Below are positions 1-11,464 of a stretch of 64,000 nucleotides of DNA, in pieces. How positions within the stretch are numbered: the first letter of the stretch is position 1; the number at the start of each line of letters is the position of its first letter. The notes under the pieces were generated by a model. The model ran no database searches and had not been told where the DNA came from. It was given only the letters and a program-made list of their open reading frames with translations. The stretch spans positions 27,007,534-27,071,533 of the forward strand of contig OY759215.1 of assembly GCA_963662175.1 (NCBI GenBank), in the 5' to 3' direction. This stretch comes from Aradus depressus. Its lineage: Eukaryota > Arthropoda > Insecta > Hemiptera > Aradidae. Position numbers and translations under genes: made by a program.

Positions 1-295
1 TAGTTACTATGTGCAAAGCAAGTCAAGTGGACTACTTGGGTTGATGGGACCGTTTTACTGGCTTACATAAATCTAGAAAAGAACAATAGTGTTCAAGTAA
101 CGCCTCATAATATCCCTGGAAATGATAAGCCAAGTTGACAAGAGTGTTGCGACAAGGAGAGCGCACACTGTAACACTTGCCTCTTATAATATTTTACGAA
201 ATAAAGAATTGTTTCCATTTTTTAAGGTTGCGCAGTAATCATTAGTTATATTATTATTATTATTATTATTATTAGTAATATTATTTTTTGAGGGG
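1..295. other. AT-rich stretch, no gene seen
   Basis: No exon-like or known repeat signal, apart from a (TTA)n microsatellite at about 248-275. Confidence 0.5.
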
Positions 296-560
296 GAAGT
301 TATGTAATCGTTAAGAAGTTTGAAGTTAAATTTTCACCAAAATTTCATGTTTTTCAACACCAAATTTTCACCAAAATTTCATGTTTTTCAACACCCTCAT
401 GCAAAAAATGAAAAAAAAAGAGTCGGTGAATCATTGGCTATGTAATTCCCCAGCAAGAGTGAATCAATTAAGTTTTCGCTCTCCCTCCATAGCTAGTCGA
501 CCGTTTGGGCTAAAACTCAATATTTGACTTACATAATGGCTTCTGAATCCTCCTACTGAA
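296..560. repeat. Family A ends, head to head, with a 35-bp internal duplication
   Basis: The left end of family A (+) runs from 296 to about 415 and is followed directly by a right end in the opposite orientation (gtcggtgaatcattggc). Within the left end, a segment of about 35 bp (ttttcaccaaaatttcatg) is duplicated in tandem at 331-400. Confidence 0.7.
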
Positions 561-1087
561 TGTTGTACGATACTGTGGTAATAAATTAAGTGTTAATCTT
601 AAATAAATGATAAATAAAAAAAATATAAATAGTAATTAATAATAATGAAATAATAATTATATAATCAAAATAATAAACAATAAATTACAACATTTCCTGT
701 AGAAATTTTATAACTGGTCTTCTATTTAATTTTGATTTCTATTGTAACTAGTTTTCGAAAAGGGCCCTAAAAATATCAAAAGTTCAAGTCGTGCAATTTT
801 TAAGAAAGTGCCGCATTAAAAAAAAAAAATTCAATTAACCAACTTTTCATTTGGATTTCTAAAGAGATGCCATTTTAATAATTTTAAATAATATTAAATC
901 TAATCCAAAGGTTTTCAAATTATCTTACGGGGCCAACAGGGAAAAAGAACTCTGTTGAACCCAGGCCCCGACTCGTCATTACACACACTAAAAAACAGCT
1001 GATGGTCGTGTTTTGTTTTTTTACTCATTTGTTTTAAAAGAAATGTTTTTTTTATTATTTATAGAAAAATAAATATAATTTAATTGA
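561..1087. other. AT-rich non-coding stretch
   Basis: Simple A/T-rich DNA; no coding or repeat feature recognised. Confidence 0.5.
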
Positions 1088-1472
1088 TGTGACAACGTTT
1101 TATAATTTGGTAGGCCGGTACCCCATGTTCGAAAACTGCGTTATGTTACTTTCGGTAACACGTAACACACCTATCGCGCATGCGCCGAGAGAGAGAGAGA
1201 AAGAGAGACATCTGTTACTACTAATACAGAATATATATTATATTATAGTACAGCTGTTACTTTCTGTATATACAGATAACCTAGTTATCCAATATTATTA
1301 TTAGATATATACAGATTAATAATAAACTCGTTTTTTAACTATTATGCTTATGAATGTTTTCTTTCTATATTGTTTTTAAATTGTTTCAAGGTTCAACAAT
1401 TTTATTGAAATGATTTGTTATATTTGATTCTTGACACTTTCGCTATCTCGCAACTCAGACGTTGTCACGCTC
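1088..1472. mobile_element. Possible short inverted-repeat element
   Basis: GTGACAACGT near 1,089 is the exact inverse of ACGTTGTCAC near 1,463, about 385 bp apart. Between them is a purine tract (gagagagagagaaagagaga). A target duplication was not found, so this is only a candidate. Confidence 0.3.
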
Positions 1473-1949
1473 ATTTCGCCACGCATCGGAGTTGCACGCA
1501 CCCGATTTTTTTATTATTAATGATTTAATGTGTGTATATTTTTTTTTTAGACTATAACTTGTATGTTGGTACGTTAAAGTGATTACAGATCTGTTACGAA
1601 CTACAGGAAACAAGAGAAGGCTTTTTTTCTACTTCCGTATACAAGAACTGTATGAAAACTAAGAAATATCTTAAGAAATCTTAAACATGAGCTACTTTTG
1701 AGAAAACAATGTGAATCAGGAAGAGAATCATGTCAGATGGGTATCGCGTGTGTCACACAAACCTGGTCATTGAGCGAAACCAAACTGGGAGCGTATTCGA
1801 TATGTATTCCACCACCCATTCTGCCCTGAATACTTTTCCAATTGTAGAACACAATATAGTTTCTCAACACGAATACAACATACTAAATTTTGTTTAGATA
1901 CATGAATTACATCGGCAGTTATTAGAGTTAGTTCTATCGAAAACTTGGT

Positions 1950-2290
1950 GGGTTTGAGGGCGCCGGTAGCTCAGTGGTATGCGTGCTTGTCTCCTGGGCT
2001 CAAGATCGTGGGTTCGAAACTCGACCGAGGCCCTTAGTTTATTTTATCTGCGAGGTAAAATAAACTTAAGCACGCCGTCCTTCGGATGGGACGTTAAGCG
2101 ATGGTCCCGAGCCTGTACGATGTCAAGTACTCGTAAGACCCATACCCAAGGTGAATAAAAATTTAGGGTAGGCAAAATTTAGAACTCCCACAGTAGAGTC
2201 GGGCTCATGTCCACCAGAGTGACGAAAGAGAGCTTTGGTAGTAGGAGATATGACCTCGTAAAGCCCGGGCATGAGTCATGAAACCTAACC
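1950..2290 (+). mobile_element. SINE-A, full-length copy
   Basis: This tRNA-derived SINE has pol III box A (tagctcagtgg, 1,967-1,977) and box B (ggttcgaaac, 2,011-2,020). The body contains the family marks gatggtcccgagcctgtac and gtccaccagagtgacgaaag, and the end is cataaaacctaacc. It is flanked by a perfect 15-bp duplication, tatcgaaaacttggt (1,935-1,949 and 2,291-2,305), which shows LINE-type retrotransposition. Length 341 bp. It encodes nothing. Confidence 0.92.
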
Positions 2291-2365
2291 TATCGAAAAC
2301 TTGGTTAATATGCATTCAAGTTTTGAGAAAGGAAAATGGTAAACCAATATGAGCAAAAAATTTCT

Positions 2366-2655
2366 TTAGGTAGCTGAGAGGTAGCGTGGTAGCCTGTTGA
2401 GCTTAAGATCGCGGGTTCGAAACCTGATCGAGACCCAGAGGTTTTTATCTGGGAAGAGAAAAAAACGTTGAGAATGCCGTCTATCGGATGGGCTTTAAGC
2501 GATGGTGCCGACCCTATGCGATGTCAGGTACTCGTTAAAGACCCCCCCTACTCTAGTTAAATACATTTAGGGCTCCCACAGGAGAGTCGGGCTCATTTTC
2601 ACCAGAGCGACGAAAGACCTCGTATTCTAGGCTTTAAGCCCGAGGACGAGTTACA
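2366..2655 (+). mobile_element. SINE-A, diverged copy
   Basis: Degenerate box A (ggtagctgagaggtagc) and a good box B, then the family body with many substitutions; the CCTAA-like tail is lost. Older than the copy just upstream. Confidence 0.8.
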
Positions 2656-2764
2656 ATAACTATCGTTGGTAGTCTTTTTATTAAAAATTGTGAAAAATAA
2701 AAAAAATATATATATTCACATACCCGGGTTTTAACTACAGTCTACACTAAATGTCTAAATTGTT

Positions 2765-3205
2765 ATTTGCTTCGTACCAAACAGGCTCGGGATCGTCTCC
2801 CACATAAAAAAACCTCAGGGCTTCGGGCGGGTTTCGAACCAGCGATCTTGAGGTCAATAAGCAAGTACCCTATCTCTAAAACTTCTGAGGGAAATCTCTC
2901 AAAATGTTTTCTTAGCCTCATTACATATTTTAACCTCCTAATTAGCCTCATAAATAACATAAAACAATTTAGTTTTAACTCATGCCCGGGTTTTAACTAT
3001 GAGGTCATATCGCCTACTACCAGAGTGCTCTTTCGTCGTTCTCGTGAACATTAGCCCTTTACTGTGGAAATACTAAATGTCGCCTACTTAGATTTATTCA
3101 GTTAGTGTAGGGATCTTTAACGAGTACCTGACATCATACAGGCTCGGGACCATCGTTTAACGTCCCGTCCGATGGATGGCGTGCTCAAGACTTTTTTACC
3201 TCCCA
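2765..3205 (-). mobile_element. SINE-A, two minus-strand fragments
   Basis: 2,770-2,870 is the tRNA-like head of one copy, with box B as the complement of gggtttcgaaccagcg. 2,976-3,205 is the body and tail end of another. The two are separated by about 100 bp of unrelated DNA. Small ORFs here are SINE read-through. Confidence 0.8.
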
Positions 3206-3618
3206 AATATATCTATCGTCTCAAATTAGAACAAATTAAAAAAAAAAAAATATAGTGAAGGGAAAGCGGTCAAAACACTCATTTGAAAGATTCGAAACGG
3301 TAGACATTCTCTGACAGCTCCGTTTTAGTTGTGCGACTTGGTCATTTTTTAAATCCACTTCTACAGTTAGGATTTCCTTGGAGATCATGACTTTTCCGAG
3401 GCTATATTTCCTGAAACTAGACACTGTTTACTAAATATAACGGTTACTTAAGGTGTTATTGAGGAAGTCTTTGACTCCTCGCCACACCTTCAAGGTTATT
3501 GCCTTGTTCAATGACTCCAACTCATACAAGACTGCCTTGAGGCAAAAAAAAAAAAAGAGGTTGACATCAATTCAAAAATTTATCTATTGTGTCGAGAGGT
3601 AGAGTTTCGTATTTAAAA
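3206..3618. other. Unassigned sequence
   Basis: No gene or known repeat recognised; A-runs at 3,238 and 3,545. Confidence 0.4.
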
Positions 3619-3895
3619 GTAGTCGGTGAATCACGGCAATGTACTTGTCCAGAACGAATTAATCAAAGAATTTTTCGCTTCCCCTCCAAAAACCGTCGAG
3701 CGTTTGCGTTAATATTCAGTAGTTGACTTACATAGGGGTTCCTAATTCCCCATAATAAATTTTGTATAGATAAATTCATCCTACACTTCTGAACTCCCTT
3801 TTTTCTTACAGCTGATATTGCTGAAATTTGACAGGTCATGTTCTCATTGTGTATTGACTTTAAACATGAAATTTCATGTCGATAAATTCATTAAG
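3619..3895 (-). repeat. Family A fragment
   Basis: Right end (gtcggtgaatcacggcaatg) followed by one internal module in minus orientation; it stops where a family B segment begins. Confidence 0.7.
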
Positions 3896-4115
3896 GTTTA
3901 CCTTTAAATAAATTTGTTTCTTGCCCTTTTCTTAGGACTTTTGGTAAATATCTCGTAAACCGAGTGCCCTTCGAAAAAATGTATTTCATAAAAAATGTGT
4001 ATCTCAGTTTTCTCTATAATTTTTATTTGAAGAGATTTTTTTTTAGGACAAAAATATAAGCGGTATCCGGGTGATTTTCTGAAACTAATGAAATCTGGAA
4101 ATAAAAGTTGAAACA
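3896..4115 (-). repeat. Family B repeat segment
   Basis: Shares tttaaataaatttgtttctt and tatctcagttttctctataa with 36,015-36,180, and related lines with 24,500-24,735. A dispersed AT-rich repeat of unknown class. Confidence 0.65.
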
Positions 4116-4694
4116 TTTTTTACGTTCATTTTTTTCATTTTGTGGTGGTTTTCGAATGGTCTCATCTACTTACATGAATTACTGTGAAAGTTCTTCATAG
4201 AGATTCATAGTTAATGAGAAAGATTGAATTTAATTTAATTGTCCAAGTGAGGGACTGATAAAATGGGAGGAGGAGGGACTGAGATATATGTTAGAGGGAC
4301 TTAGTAGACATCTCGGAAACAGTTTTACAAAATTGGACTAACTTCAAACAGCCTTTGGCCGCGTATAATAAACAGTTTTTCAAACAGTTGGCTTTAACTA
4401 TCTTATATCCAATGTTACAAACAGCCTTTTTAAAGTTCACAGCTCTTTTTCAGCCTTTAATTTTTGGAATTTTCTGGAAGGAAGTTAAAATAAAATATCT
4501 GAATAGGAACCAAATAACACCTTACTTAAAGTAAGTTAATCTAATGATTTTAAAGGAATCAAACTTGAACAAAGTATTTCAGGACTAGCCTCATTATTAA
4601 AAAGGATCCGACTAGACGCAAAACAATGAAAATACAAAATAAACACTGCACTTGCTTGTAGTGTATATACTGCTTGTACTATATATACTGCTTC
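4116..4694. other. Unassigned AT-rich sequence
   Basis: No exon or classified repeat seen. Confidence 0.4.
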
Positions 4695-5180
4695 GGTACA
4701 TGAAATTTCATGTCGATAAATTCATTACATAGCAGTTATTGGGGTTTTAGCGTTGAGCCTCCTCCAATCCTCCTTGCCTTCTGCCTCTTCCGCTGAAATT
4801 TAATAAGTGTAGTCCTTATAGGATTTTGAATTCTCATATGAAATTTTGTGTCGATACATTTATTGTTTTTTTATTCTTCTATTTATTTATTTCTATTTAT
4901 CTACAACTGCAGTTATTAGAGTTTTTGAGTAAAGCTTCTCGTCTAATCTCCTCTCTCCTTTGGCCGATTTGACTGAGAATCGACATGTGTTTTCCATATG
5001 GGGTTCTATCGGCAATTATTATAGTTATTGAGTTAAACCTTCCCCCTAATCCCACCCTTCCCTTGGTCGATTTGGCTGAAAAACAACAGGTGGCATCGTT
5101 ATAAGGTTCTGGATTCACATATAAAATTTGGTCGGGAGTTATCGTATTATAGCAGAAACTATTGAAACGATTTTGATGAA
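4695..5180 (-). repeat. Family A internal modules
   Basis: Three modules in minus orientation, each with the phrase gcagttattgg/agagttttt and the tcgatacattcatt-type line. Confidence 0.7.
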
Positions 5181-5620
5181 ACAAAAACAGTTATATTCTT
5201 TGGAATCTCAGAAATGTCCTTAAATAAATCAGAATTAAAGTTAACTGCTACACGGCGCTCGTGTACATAAACGTTTGTTTCCATCTCAAGCGTAATTACT
5301 GATGAAGCAAAAATAATATAGATGTCGTGTGGCCGATTATATTAGATAGAATTAAATGTGATAATGGCCAAATATAAAATATATGTTATGTGGCCATAAT
5401 ATGATCTCATCCCATCTCCCTCCCTCTCTCCGCAAATTCAAATTCATTTTAAATTCTAGGTATATGAAAGTAGTAGTAAATACAAGAATACTTCCTTGAT
5501 ACAAAGTATAGAGGGGGGATTCCGGATAAGTGAGACTGTTTCCCCAACCATCTGAGAGTCTATACATCAAGTCCTGTATATCTTTTGAAAAGTTGTAACA
5601 AAGTTATAATAGAAAATGTT
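5181..5620. other. Unassigned AT-rich sequence before a Helitron-type end
   Basis: May be the body of the non-autonomous element ending at 5,651; its 5' end (expected TC) could not be located. Confidence 0.3.
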
Positions 5621-5652
5621 ACACCCAGACAACGCCGGGTGAACCTGCTAGT
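5621..5652 (+). mobile_element. Helitron-like 3' terminus
   Basis: A short GC hairpin (CACCC-agacaacgcc-GGGTG, 5,622-5,640) is followed six bases later by CTAG (5,648-5,651) and then T. A hairpin just before CTRR, with T as the next host base, is the known Helitron 3' end. Only the end is recognisable. Confidence 0.5.
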
Positions 5653-6091
5653 TGGAACTTAAATTATTATTTTTGTTGAAGAATTTTGAGATATTTCCTT
5701 GTAATAAGACGTTTCTCAAAAATTCAAAAAGTTTCCTGGATAGCCTCATAACCTTATTAGAAGAAACATTCAACTACGAAACTAGGCGGATTTATAGATA
5801 CCATCACGACTGCTGTCCATGAAAGACAACAATCTTCCGTCACTTTGGTAGGTTCAAGGATTTCAGTCAGGCCTTTTTAGATGTACGATATTGACACTTT
5901 CGTATAAATTATGCAAAGTTCGAATAAAGTTAAGCGAAAAGAGTAATAAACTGAATAACAATTTGTAAAAAATTCTCATAAGTGAAACTTTCGAACAAAA
6001 TTATTTCCAATGAAATGGAAATAATAGCTTTATGAGAAGAGGGGAATAATTGTTTATAACATTTCATTAATTTTAAAAAGATTCCATTATC
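5653..6091. other. Unassigned AT-rich sequence
   Basis: Nothing recognised. Confidence 0.4.
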
Positions 6092-6190
6092 CAGATGATG
6101 GTAGCAGTACCGAAAGTACTCCCATATTTTATATATATATTTTTTGGAGTAGACAATACTTTTAAAAAACCTACGTTTTTCTTTATTTAT
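6092..6190 (+). repeat. Dispersed repeat with hammerhead-like core (copy 1)
   Basis: Shares gatggtagcagtaccgaaag and the following lines with 58,265-58,375. The core reads CAGATGA, helix GGTA-GCAG-TACC, GAAAGTACTC. Compared with a hammerhead core (CTGATGA) it has a T to A change. Confidence 0.55.
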
Positions 6191-6236
6191 TTTTTAATTA
6201 TGTGTCAATATTTTAATTATAAATTATATACATCAA

Positions 6237-6290
6237 CTCATGTTCGGGCTTTACCTACGAAGGAATCGCCTACTACCAGAGCGCTCTCTT
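6237..6290 (-). mobile_element. SINE-A tail-side fragment
   Basis: Contains tcgcctactaccagagcgct, a SINE-A body phrase. Followed by a degenerate catactacag short tandem repeat to about 6,350. Confidence 0.65.
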
Positions 6291-6350
6291 ATATGCATAC
6301 TACAGCATATACATACTACAGCATACCTATATATAGTACAACAATACTAC

Positions 6351-6911
6351 AGCAATACACTACAAACATACAATACATTCAAGTAATGAGCAATGTAACC
6401 TCAATAACCTTGTATTGGAACAACTTAAAGAGAAAGGGTAAAAAAATAAAAAAATCTTTATTACCAAGTCATATAAGATTTCCCTTTCTGACGTTGGTTT
6501 ACAGAATCAGGTCTCTATAAATCACAACTAAGTTCCTTAAATCTGAGAGTAACAGTCAAATTTATTGTTCTATCAAAATTTTGCGCTCTTAACAAATCCT
6601 AGTAGATTGAATATAAGCAGATTTATGGCAGTAAGCTGTTGAAGTCAGTCTATAAAGTGGGACACCTCTTATGACTCTGGGATTTGGCTTATGCCACACT
6701 CACCTAGAGAAAGTGAAAGTGAACTTACGAGTACTTTCCATTTTTTATTTCTTTTTTTAAGTTTATTTCAGTTGTTTTGGAATATAGTAACGCTTCTTTG
6801 TTATTAATTTAGTTTTAAAGGAGGCTGCGACTTGCTATATATAATTCTGTATCATCCTGTCTAAAGTGAGGAGAAGAGCTGAGAATCAAGAAGGTATTTT
6901 TTTTTTTAGTT
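6351..6911. other. Unassigned sequence
   Basis: No gene or family assigned. Confidence 0.4.
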
Positions 6912-7031
6912 GGTAGAAGTCACTCTTCAGGTACTGAGGTTCTTGTTCTAAGGTAGAAGTCACTCTTCAGATACTGAGGTTCTTGGTCTAAGGTAGAAGT
7001 CCCTCTTCAGATACTGAGCTTCTCGTTCTAA
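6912..7031 (+). repeat. 40-bp tandem repeat, three copies
   Basis: Units start at 6,912, 6,952 and 6,992 (ggtagaagtcactcttcag...) and differ by a few substitutions. A partial fourth starts at 7,032. Confidence 0.9.
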
Positions 7032-7038
7032 GGTAGGG

Positions 7039-7374
7039 TTGGGACACTACTACTTCATTTTGGTGCCAGCATCCGACTGTACCAGACACTGGCTTCCAGT
7101 GCTAGTGCCAGTAACCGCAACCACAACGAATCCAACCTCAGTTGGTGGTGCTACTTGGAAGCAACTCCAGAACGGTGACTGGCCCGGGATGGCAAGCAGT
7201 GCCTTTCATCCCTATGGGTTTCCACCTACAGAATTAGCGGAGGGGATTGGCTGCTTAACATGTGGGGGGAATGATCATCCGGAACGATCTGCACGGATCT
7301 GGCGTCCACAGCCCATGGTCTTACAGTCTGAACATCGAAACGGAGAAAGGTTACCCGATATCCCGACGATATAA
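7039..7374 (+). CDS. Unrecognised ORF, 111 codons, possibly transposon-derived
   Basis: The ORF runs from ATG at 7,039 to TAA at 7,372. It is GC-rich compared with its surroundings, and its coding-like composition stands out. The product is Pro/Gly/Thr-rich in the first half (TNPTSVGGATWKQLQNGDWP) and has one CLTCGG motif. No domain is recognised. The position just after a 40-bp tandem repeat resembles the 5' region of some LINEs, where tandem units precede ORF1, but this is inference. No reverse transcriptase follows. It could equally be an exon of an unknown gene or a chance ORF. Confidence 0.3.
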   Translation: MGHYYFILVPASDCTRHWLPVLVPVTATTTNPTSVGGATWKQLQNGDWPGMASSAFHPYGFPPTELAEGIGCLTCGGNDHPERSARIWRPQPMVLQSEHRNGERLPDIPTI

Positions 7375-7854
7375 TAGGGTGATGTGAGGGGGAGCAGGAG
7401 CACCCAAAAAAAACATCGAGTAGTCGGGTTCCAAATAAAATCCTGACCCGTGGATCATCTTCACTGTAGCTTCGTGTTTGTCTGCATTCGGGTTTTTCTT
7501 CCTCTTAAAGATAATATTTGAGACATCCAGTGATCAGGTTATACTCACATATCGCAAAACTCGATGTCCGGGAAGTATGCGTACGTCGTTCGGCCATTCG
7601 AGCATCATGACCAACGTAGTTGCCATTTTCCCACTATCTAATTTTGTCCTCGAAACGCTTGGTCTGACCTGTCCATGCATCTCTTCCTCTTCTCCTAAAA
7701 GCATGTTGCGCCTGCAGAAGTATGAGGCGACAGCCCCTTCCAAGACCAAGACGTAATAACGCTTCTGAAGTATGACATCATTATTACTTACATTAAACAG
7801 GATGTACTCAAGATAGTCATCATAATTATTATTATATACGCTATGAATTAATCT
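7375..7854. other. Unassigned, moderately GC-rich sequence
   Basis: Overlapping short ORFs on both strands (7,478-7,756 + and 7,534-7,749 -) without recognisable domains; probably decayed transposon. Confidence 0.35.
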
Positions 7855-8215
7855 TTTCTTCTAGACCTTTAGTGAAAGGGTTTTGAAAGGTCTGCATAAA
7901 ATTCGAGATAGAATTTCAACGGAATTTCACCTTTCAAGGATTCATCTGAACATGTTTTGACCATTTTCATGATGATGAAAAAATCTGGTGCGTCTCTCTG
8001 TGTATATATGATTAAAACTTTGTGAACGCTCCGACTCAGAATTCATTGTTGAATATTTTGTCCGAAGTGAGATGAGCTGAAAGTTACCCGGAGTATTACA
8101 TTAACAAGTGCTTAAAAGGATGTTTGATAAAATTTCATCAAAATCTGTTTTGTAGTTTCTGCGCCAACTTGTTACAAACACATGAACAGACACCCACTAC
8201 TCATTTATATATAGA
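7855..8215 (+). repeat. Family B repeat
   Basis: Shares tttgaccattttcatgatga and the following lines with 62,510-62,700. Confidence 0.65.
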
Positions 8216-8924
8216 GTAAAAGCTCTTATTGAATGCTATCTGTTGTAGATAAGTATATGCTGTCGCGAACTTTTTTATAGAACTTTCTATTGCCATCGAT
8301 TCCTATATATATATTATTTTGATATATCTTCAACGGTTTAGGCTGCGTTTGCAATAAATGGCGCCCGGACGGCCGTTTCTCTTTCCAACTTGTTTCACTT
8401 TTACCATCACTGCTCTGCTCCCTTCTGATAAAGCGTGAAGATGGATAACCTATGAAATTAATAAGCTTCCCAACGGTGTAAGAATTATCCAAATCGGTTA
8501 AGAAGTTTTTGAGATTACCTTAAATACATAAACAAACTTTCTCTCTTTATATATAAATATATTATAGTATATATATATTATATATAATATATAGGTATAT
8601 AGTAGAGATAGGTATTATTGTTCTATAGAAGCGGAGTTGCGTCCCTGGCCTAGGTATCATGTCTCCACAATCTGATACGCCACTTCCATCTGTCTCTAGG
8701 TCACATCTATGGACTATGATTTCCATTGACAATTGTAGTCTCCAAACCTCAATTTCAACTGACTTGTGTATAATGTGTATAAAAAAAAACGTTTTTATAA
8801 TACGGAAAAAAAAAAAAATCTATTTCAGTTAGACATCTCTGAAGTGCCGACGGTGTAGTATTTCAGAAGGTCTGAAGAAAAGAAAATATAAGTCTTTATG
8901 GGAACTCCATTTAAGTTTTTAAGT
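8216..8924. other. Unassigned sequence with TA microsatellite
   Basis: AT dinucleotide stretch at about 8,546-8,600; no gene seen. Confidence 0.4.
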
Positions 8925-9313
8925 TAGTTTTTTCGACAAATTTCACGTCGATATAATCATTACATTGGCAGTTATTGGGTTTTTTAAGTTGAGCCCCCTC
9001 TATCCCCCTTACCTTCGGCCGATTCCGTTGTAAATTAATAAATGTAGTCCTTTAGGGTGTTCTAAATTCCCATTAAAAATTTTGTGTTGATACATTCATT
9101 ACAACGGCATTTATAAGAGTTATAAGTTTGTCTATGCCTTCCCTTAATCGCCCGTTCCCTTTGGGCGATTTGACTGTACAGACACACACATAGACATGTT
9201 TTTCATTTTTGGAATCGGGGTCGGAAAACATGAAATTTCGTTGAAAACTCAACATCGAATTTCTGACCGATTACATAACTTCTCTTATACTTGGTATAAC
9301 TAGGGAAGTAAAA
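8925..9313 (-). repeat. Family A, modules plus left end
   Basis: Minus orientation, ending in the left-end hairpin (acttctcttatac...gggaagtaaaa). Short ORFs within are repeat read-through. Confidence 0.75.
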
Positions 9314-9424
9314 ATATCCGGTCTGTGTGTCTGAATAAGAACTCTGGACAGAATAAATAAACCGAGACGAAATATTATATGCAGATCGAGAACTCCCCAA
9401 GGACGACATCTATTGAGCTGAATA

Positions 9425-9540
9425 GGGAATTGGTTTCAGCGAGAGAGCGAAAACATAGTTGATTAATTCGGGCTGGGGAAGTACAATTGATAAATTCGTA
9501 CTGGAGAAGTTACGTTGTCGGTGAGACACCGACAACTTTT
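9425..9540 (+). repeat. Family A right end with partly doubled terminus
   Basis: Two successive versions of the right end, gctggggaagtacaattgat and actggagaagttacgttgtc, then gtgagacaccgac. Confidence 0.65.
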
Positions 9541-9832
9541 TTTGTCTGTATTTGAGCTACCAAACACAATTATATGTAAAATTTACCTATTTTATGACGG
9601 AAGGAGATGTTAGAGCTCATGAAAGATCAATGGGGGATAAAATGAATTAAATAATCTAAGTAAATGAAGTGAGCGTGGGTAACGGAAATATAGACGGTAC
9701 TCGAGTCTGACGTCAATTGAAAAAAAAAACGAGGAGCCTGGTGTTTTGATAACGGATCTCAGTAACTTCCCTACAGTACAGTCAAGGAAAATGGAGATGC
9801 ACCATCATCAGTATCTGAGGGTCACTTCATGG

Positions 9833-9878
9833 CTTGTACTGGTTCACAGGTCGGTCTTGTACTGGCTCACAGGTCGGT
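9833..9878 (+). repeat. 23-bp tandem duplication
   Basis: cttgtactggttcacaggtc is repeated once, with one change. Confidence 0.85.
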
Positions 9879-9894
9879 CAGTCAACGGCATGAA

Positions 9895-10285
9895 TTAATT
9901 GCTCTTTCTTTCCCAAAACAATCCATCGTTTGGGCTAAAAGTCAATAGTCGATATCGATATATTCATTATGTGGACAGTTATTAGAGTTTTTGGAGCCTC
10001 TTCCTAATCCCCCCTTTCCTTTGGCCGATTTTACTGAAAATCAATTGGTATCATTCTTATGGGGTTATGACTTTAAATATTATTAGTTTATAATGTCCAT
10101 TGTGCAAAATTGTGCGCGTCGTTTCTGTGTTAGAACGCGCACAAAGTTTCAATCACATACACACAGACAGAAAATCACATCATCGCGAAAATGATCAAAA
10201 CCTATTCAGGAAATTGAACATCAGTTGAAAAATCAATCTCGGATTTTCGCACGATTACTATAATTCTTTATGCTAAAGGTTTAAG
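9895..10285 (-). repeat. Family A fragment joined to family B fragment
   Basis: Family A module to about 10,075, then family B in minus orientation (cacacagacagaaaatcac ... gattttcgcacgattac). Confidence 0.6.
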
Positions 10286-10659
10286 AAAGTAAAAGAAAAA
10301 GGTTTTTTTAGTTTTTTTTATTAAGTCAACTAGGACATATTTTTTTTTATAAACAAATTAATGACATTTGCGTTAGATTATCCTGTTTGAAATGTCTTGC
10401 ATGGACATTCGATATCAAAATCAGAATGCATTGAAAAAAATTAATGAAATAAAATATAGGTACTGAAGGAAAAATGTTGATTTAGTTGCCAAACCTCAAG
10501 ATTTAATATCTTGGAGTGTATACAACGGAGTGTTCTCCTACTAAGTTCTTTTTTCATGTAAATAAAATAATATCAAAAAAGATTTATGATCCCATTTAAA
10601 ACAAGAAAGTTGAGATCCCAAAAAAAAAAAAAAAAAAAAAAAAAAATTCCATAGCTTAC
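10286..10659. other. Unassigned sequence ending in poly-A
   Basis: No gene seen; a run of about 27 A at 10,620-10,646. Confidence 0.4.
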
Positions 10660-10945
10660 TTTTGACCCAAACTATAATCTCTTAAGATATTTTATGCTAA
10701 TAACTTGAAATTCGGAATGGAGGACTCACGTAGATCTGATTTGATAACCAAAAACCTTCAAGTAAAAGTTGTAGAAAAATCTAAAAGATACTTTTTATAT
10801 TAAATACGATTTTCCACAGATTTTTGCGAAATATTTGTTGAAAACTGTTCTGAAATGTCATTAAAAAAAACATATTTTTAGACTTTATCTTGATTTACCC
10901 GAAAAAGCTGTCCTATCCAAAAAGTTCTTCTTACAAAATAAAGAC
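10660..10945 (+). repeat. Family B fragment
   Basis: acatatttttagactttatc and the following tgatttacccgaaaa match 62,840-62,875. Confidence 0.6.
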
Positions 10946-11464
10946 GTAAATTAAAATTGAAAATGTTTACATAAGGAGTTGTTAACAATATTGTTAACTA
11001 GTTTTCCCTTCAAAATTAACTAATCCTCCCTCCAAAAAGTTGGTTCAGATCCCGCATGTGAAAGGAAATGGGAAATGAGATCAATAAAATAACTTTTCAT
11101 TCTTTCCAATCTGTATACTAAATCTTATTTACATACATATTATATAAACACGGAATTAAATTACTAATTAACTAATCAAAAGATAAAAAAAAAATGTTCT
11201 AAAAATCTTACAGTATAATACGTAGACAGGAAGGTCGAATGTACATAAGTAAGTCACCTGAAAGAGGATTCCATTGTTTGGAAAGATAAGGTAGAATTTC
11301 ACTCTCAGAGCGGGCACCGTAACGTACCTGGCTGTCTTTAGCATCGTCATAACGTAATATTGCCACGATCCATCAAGAATTGATGTGTAAACATCTGCTT
11401 TAGTTTCAAAAATTTTCTGTCGTGCACTGATTTTGATTAAAACTTGTTTTATAATGTTACAATA

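Noticed and set aside
1961..2040. tRNA genes at SINE-A and SINE-B heads
   Set aside because: Boxes A and B are present, but there is no full cloverleaf, and the same head is followed by a SINE body with target duplications.
2767..3054. 95-codon ORF
   Set aside because: Read-through of two minus-strand SINE-A fragments.
6095..6520. 141-codon ORF
   Set aside because: AT-rich low-complexity frame crossing a repeat, a SINE fragment and a short tandem repeat; no domain.
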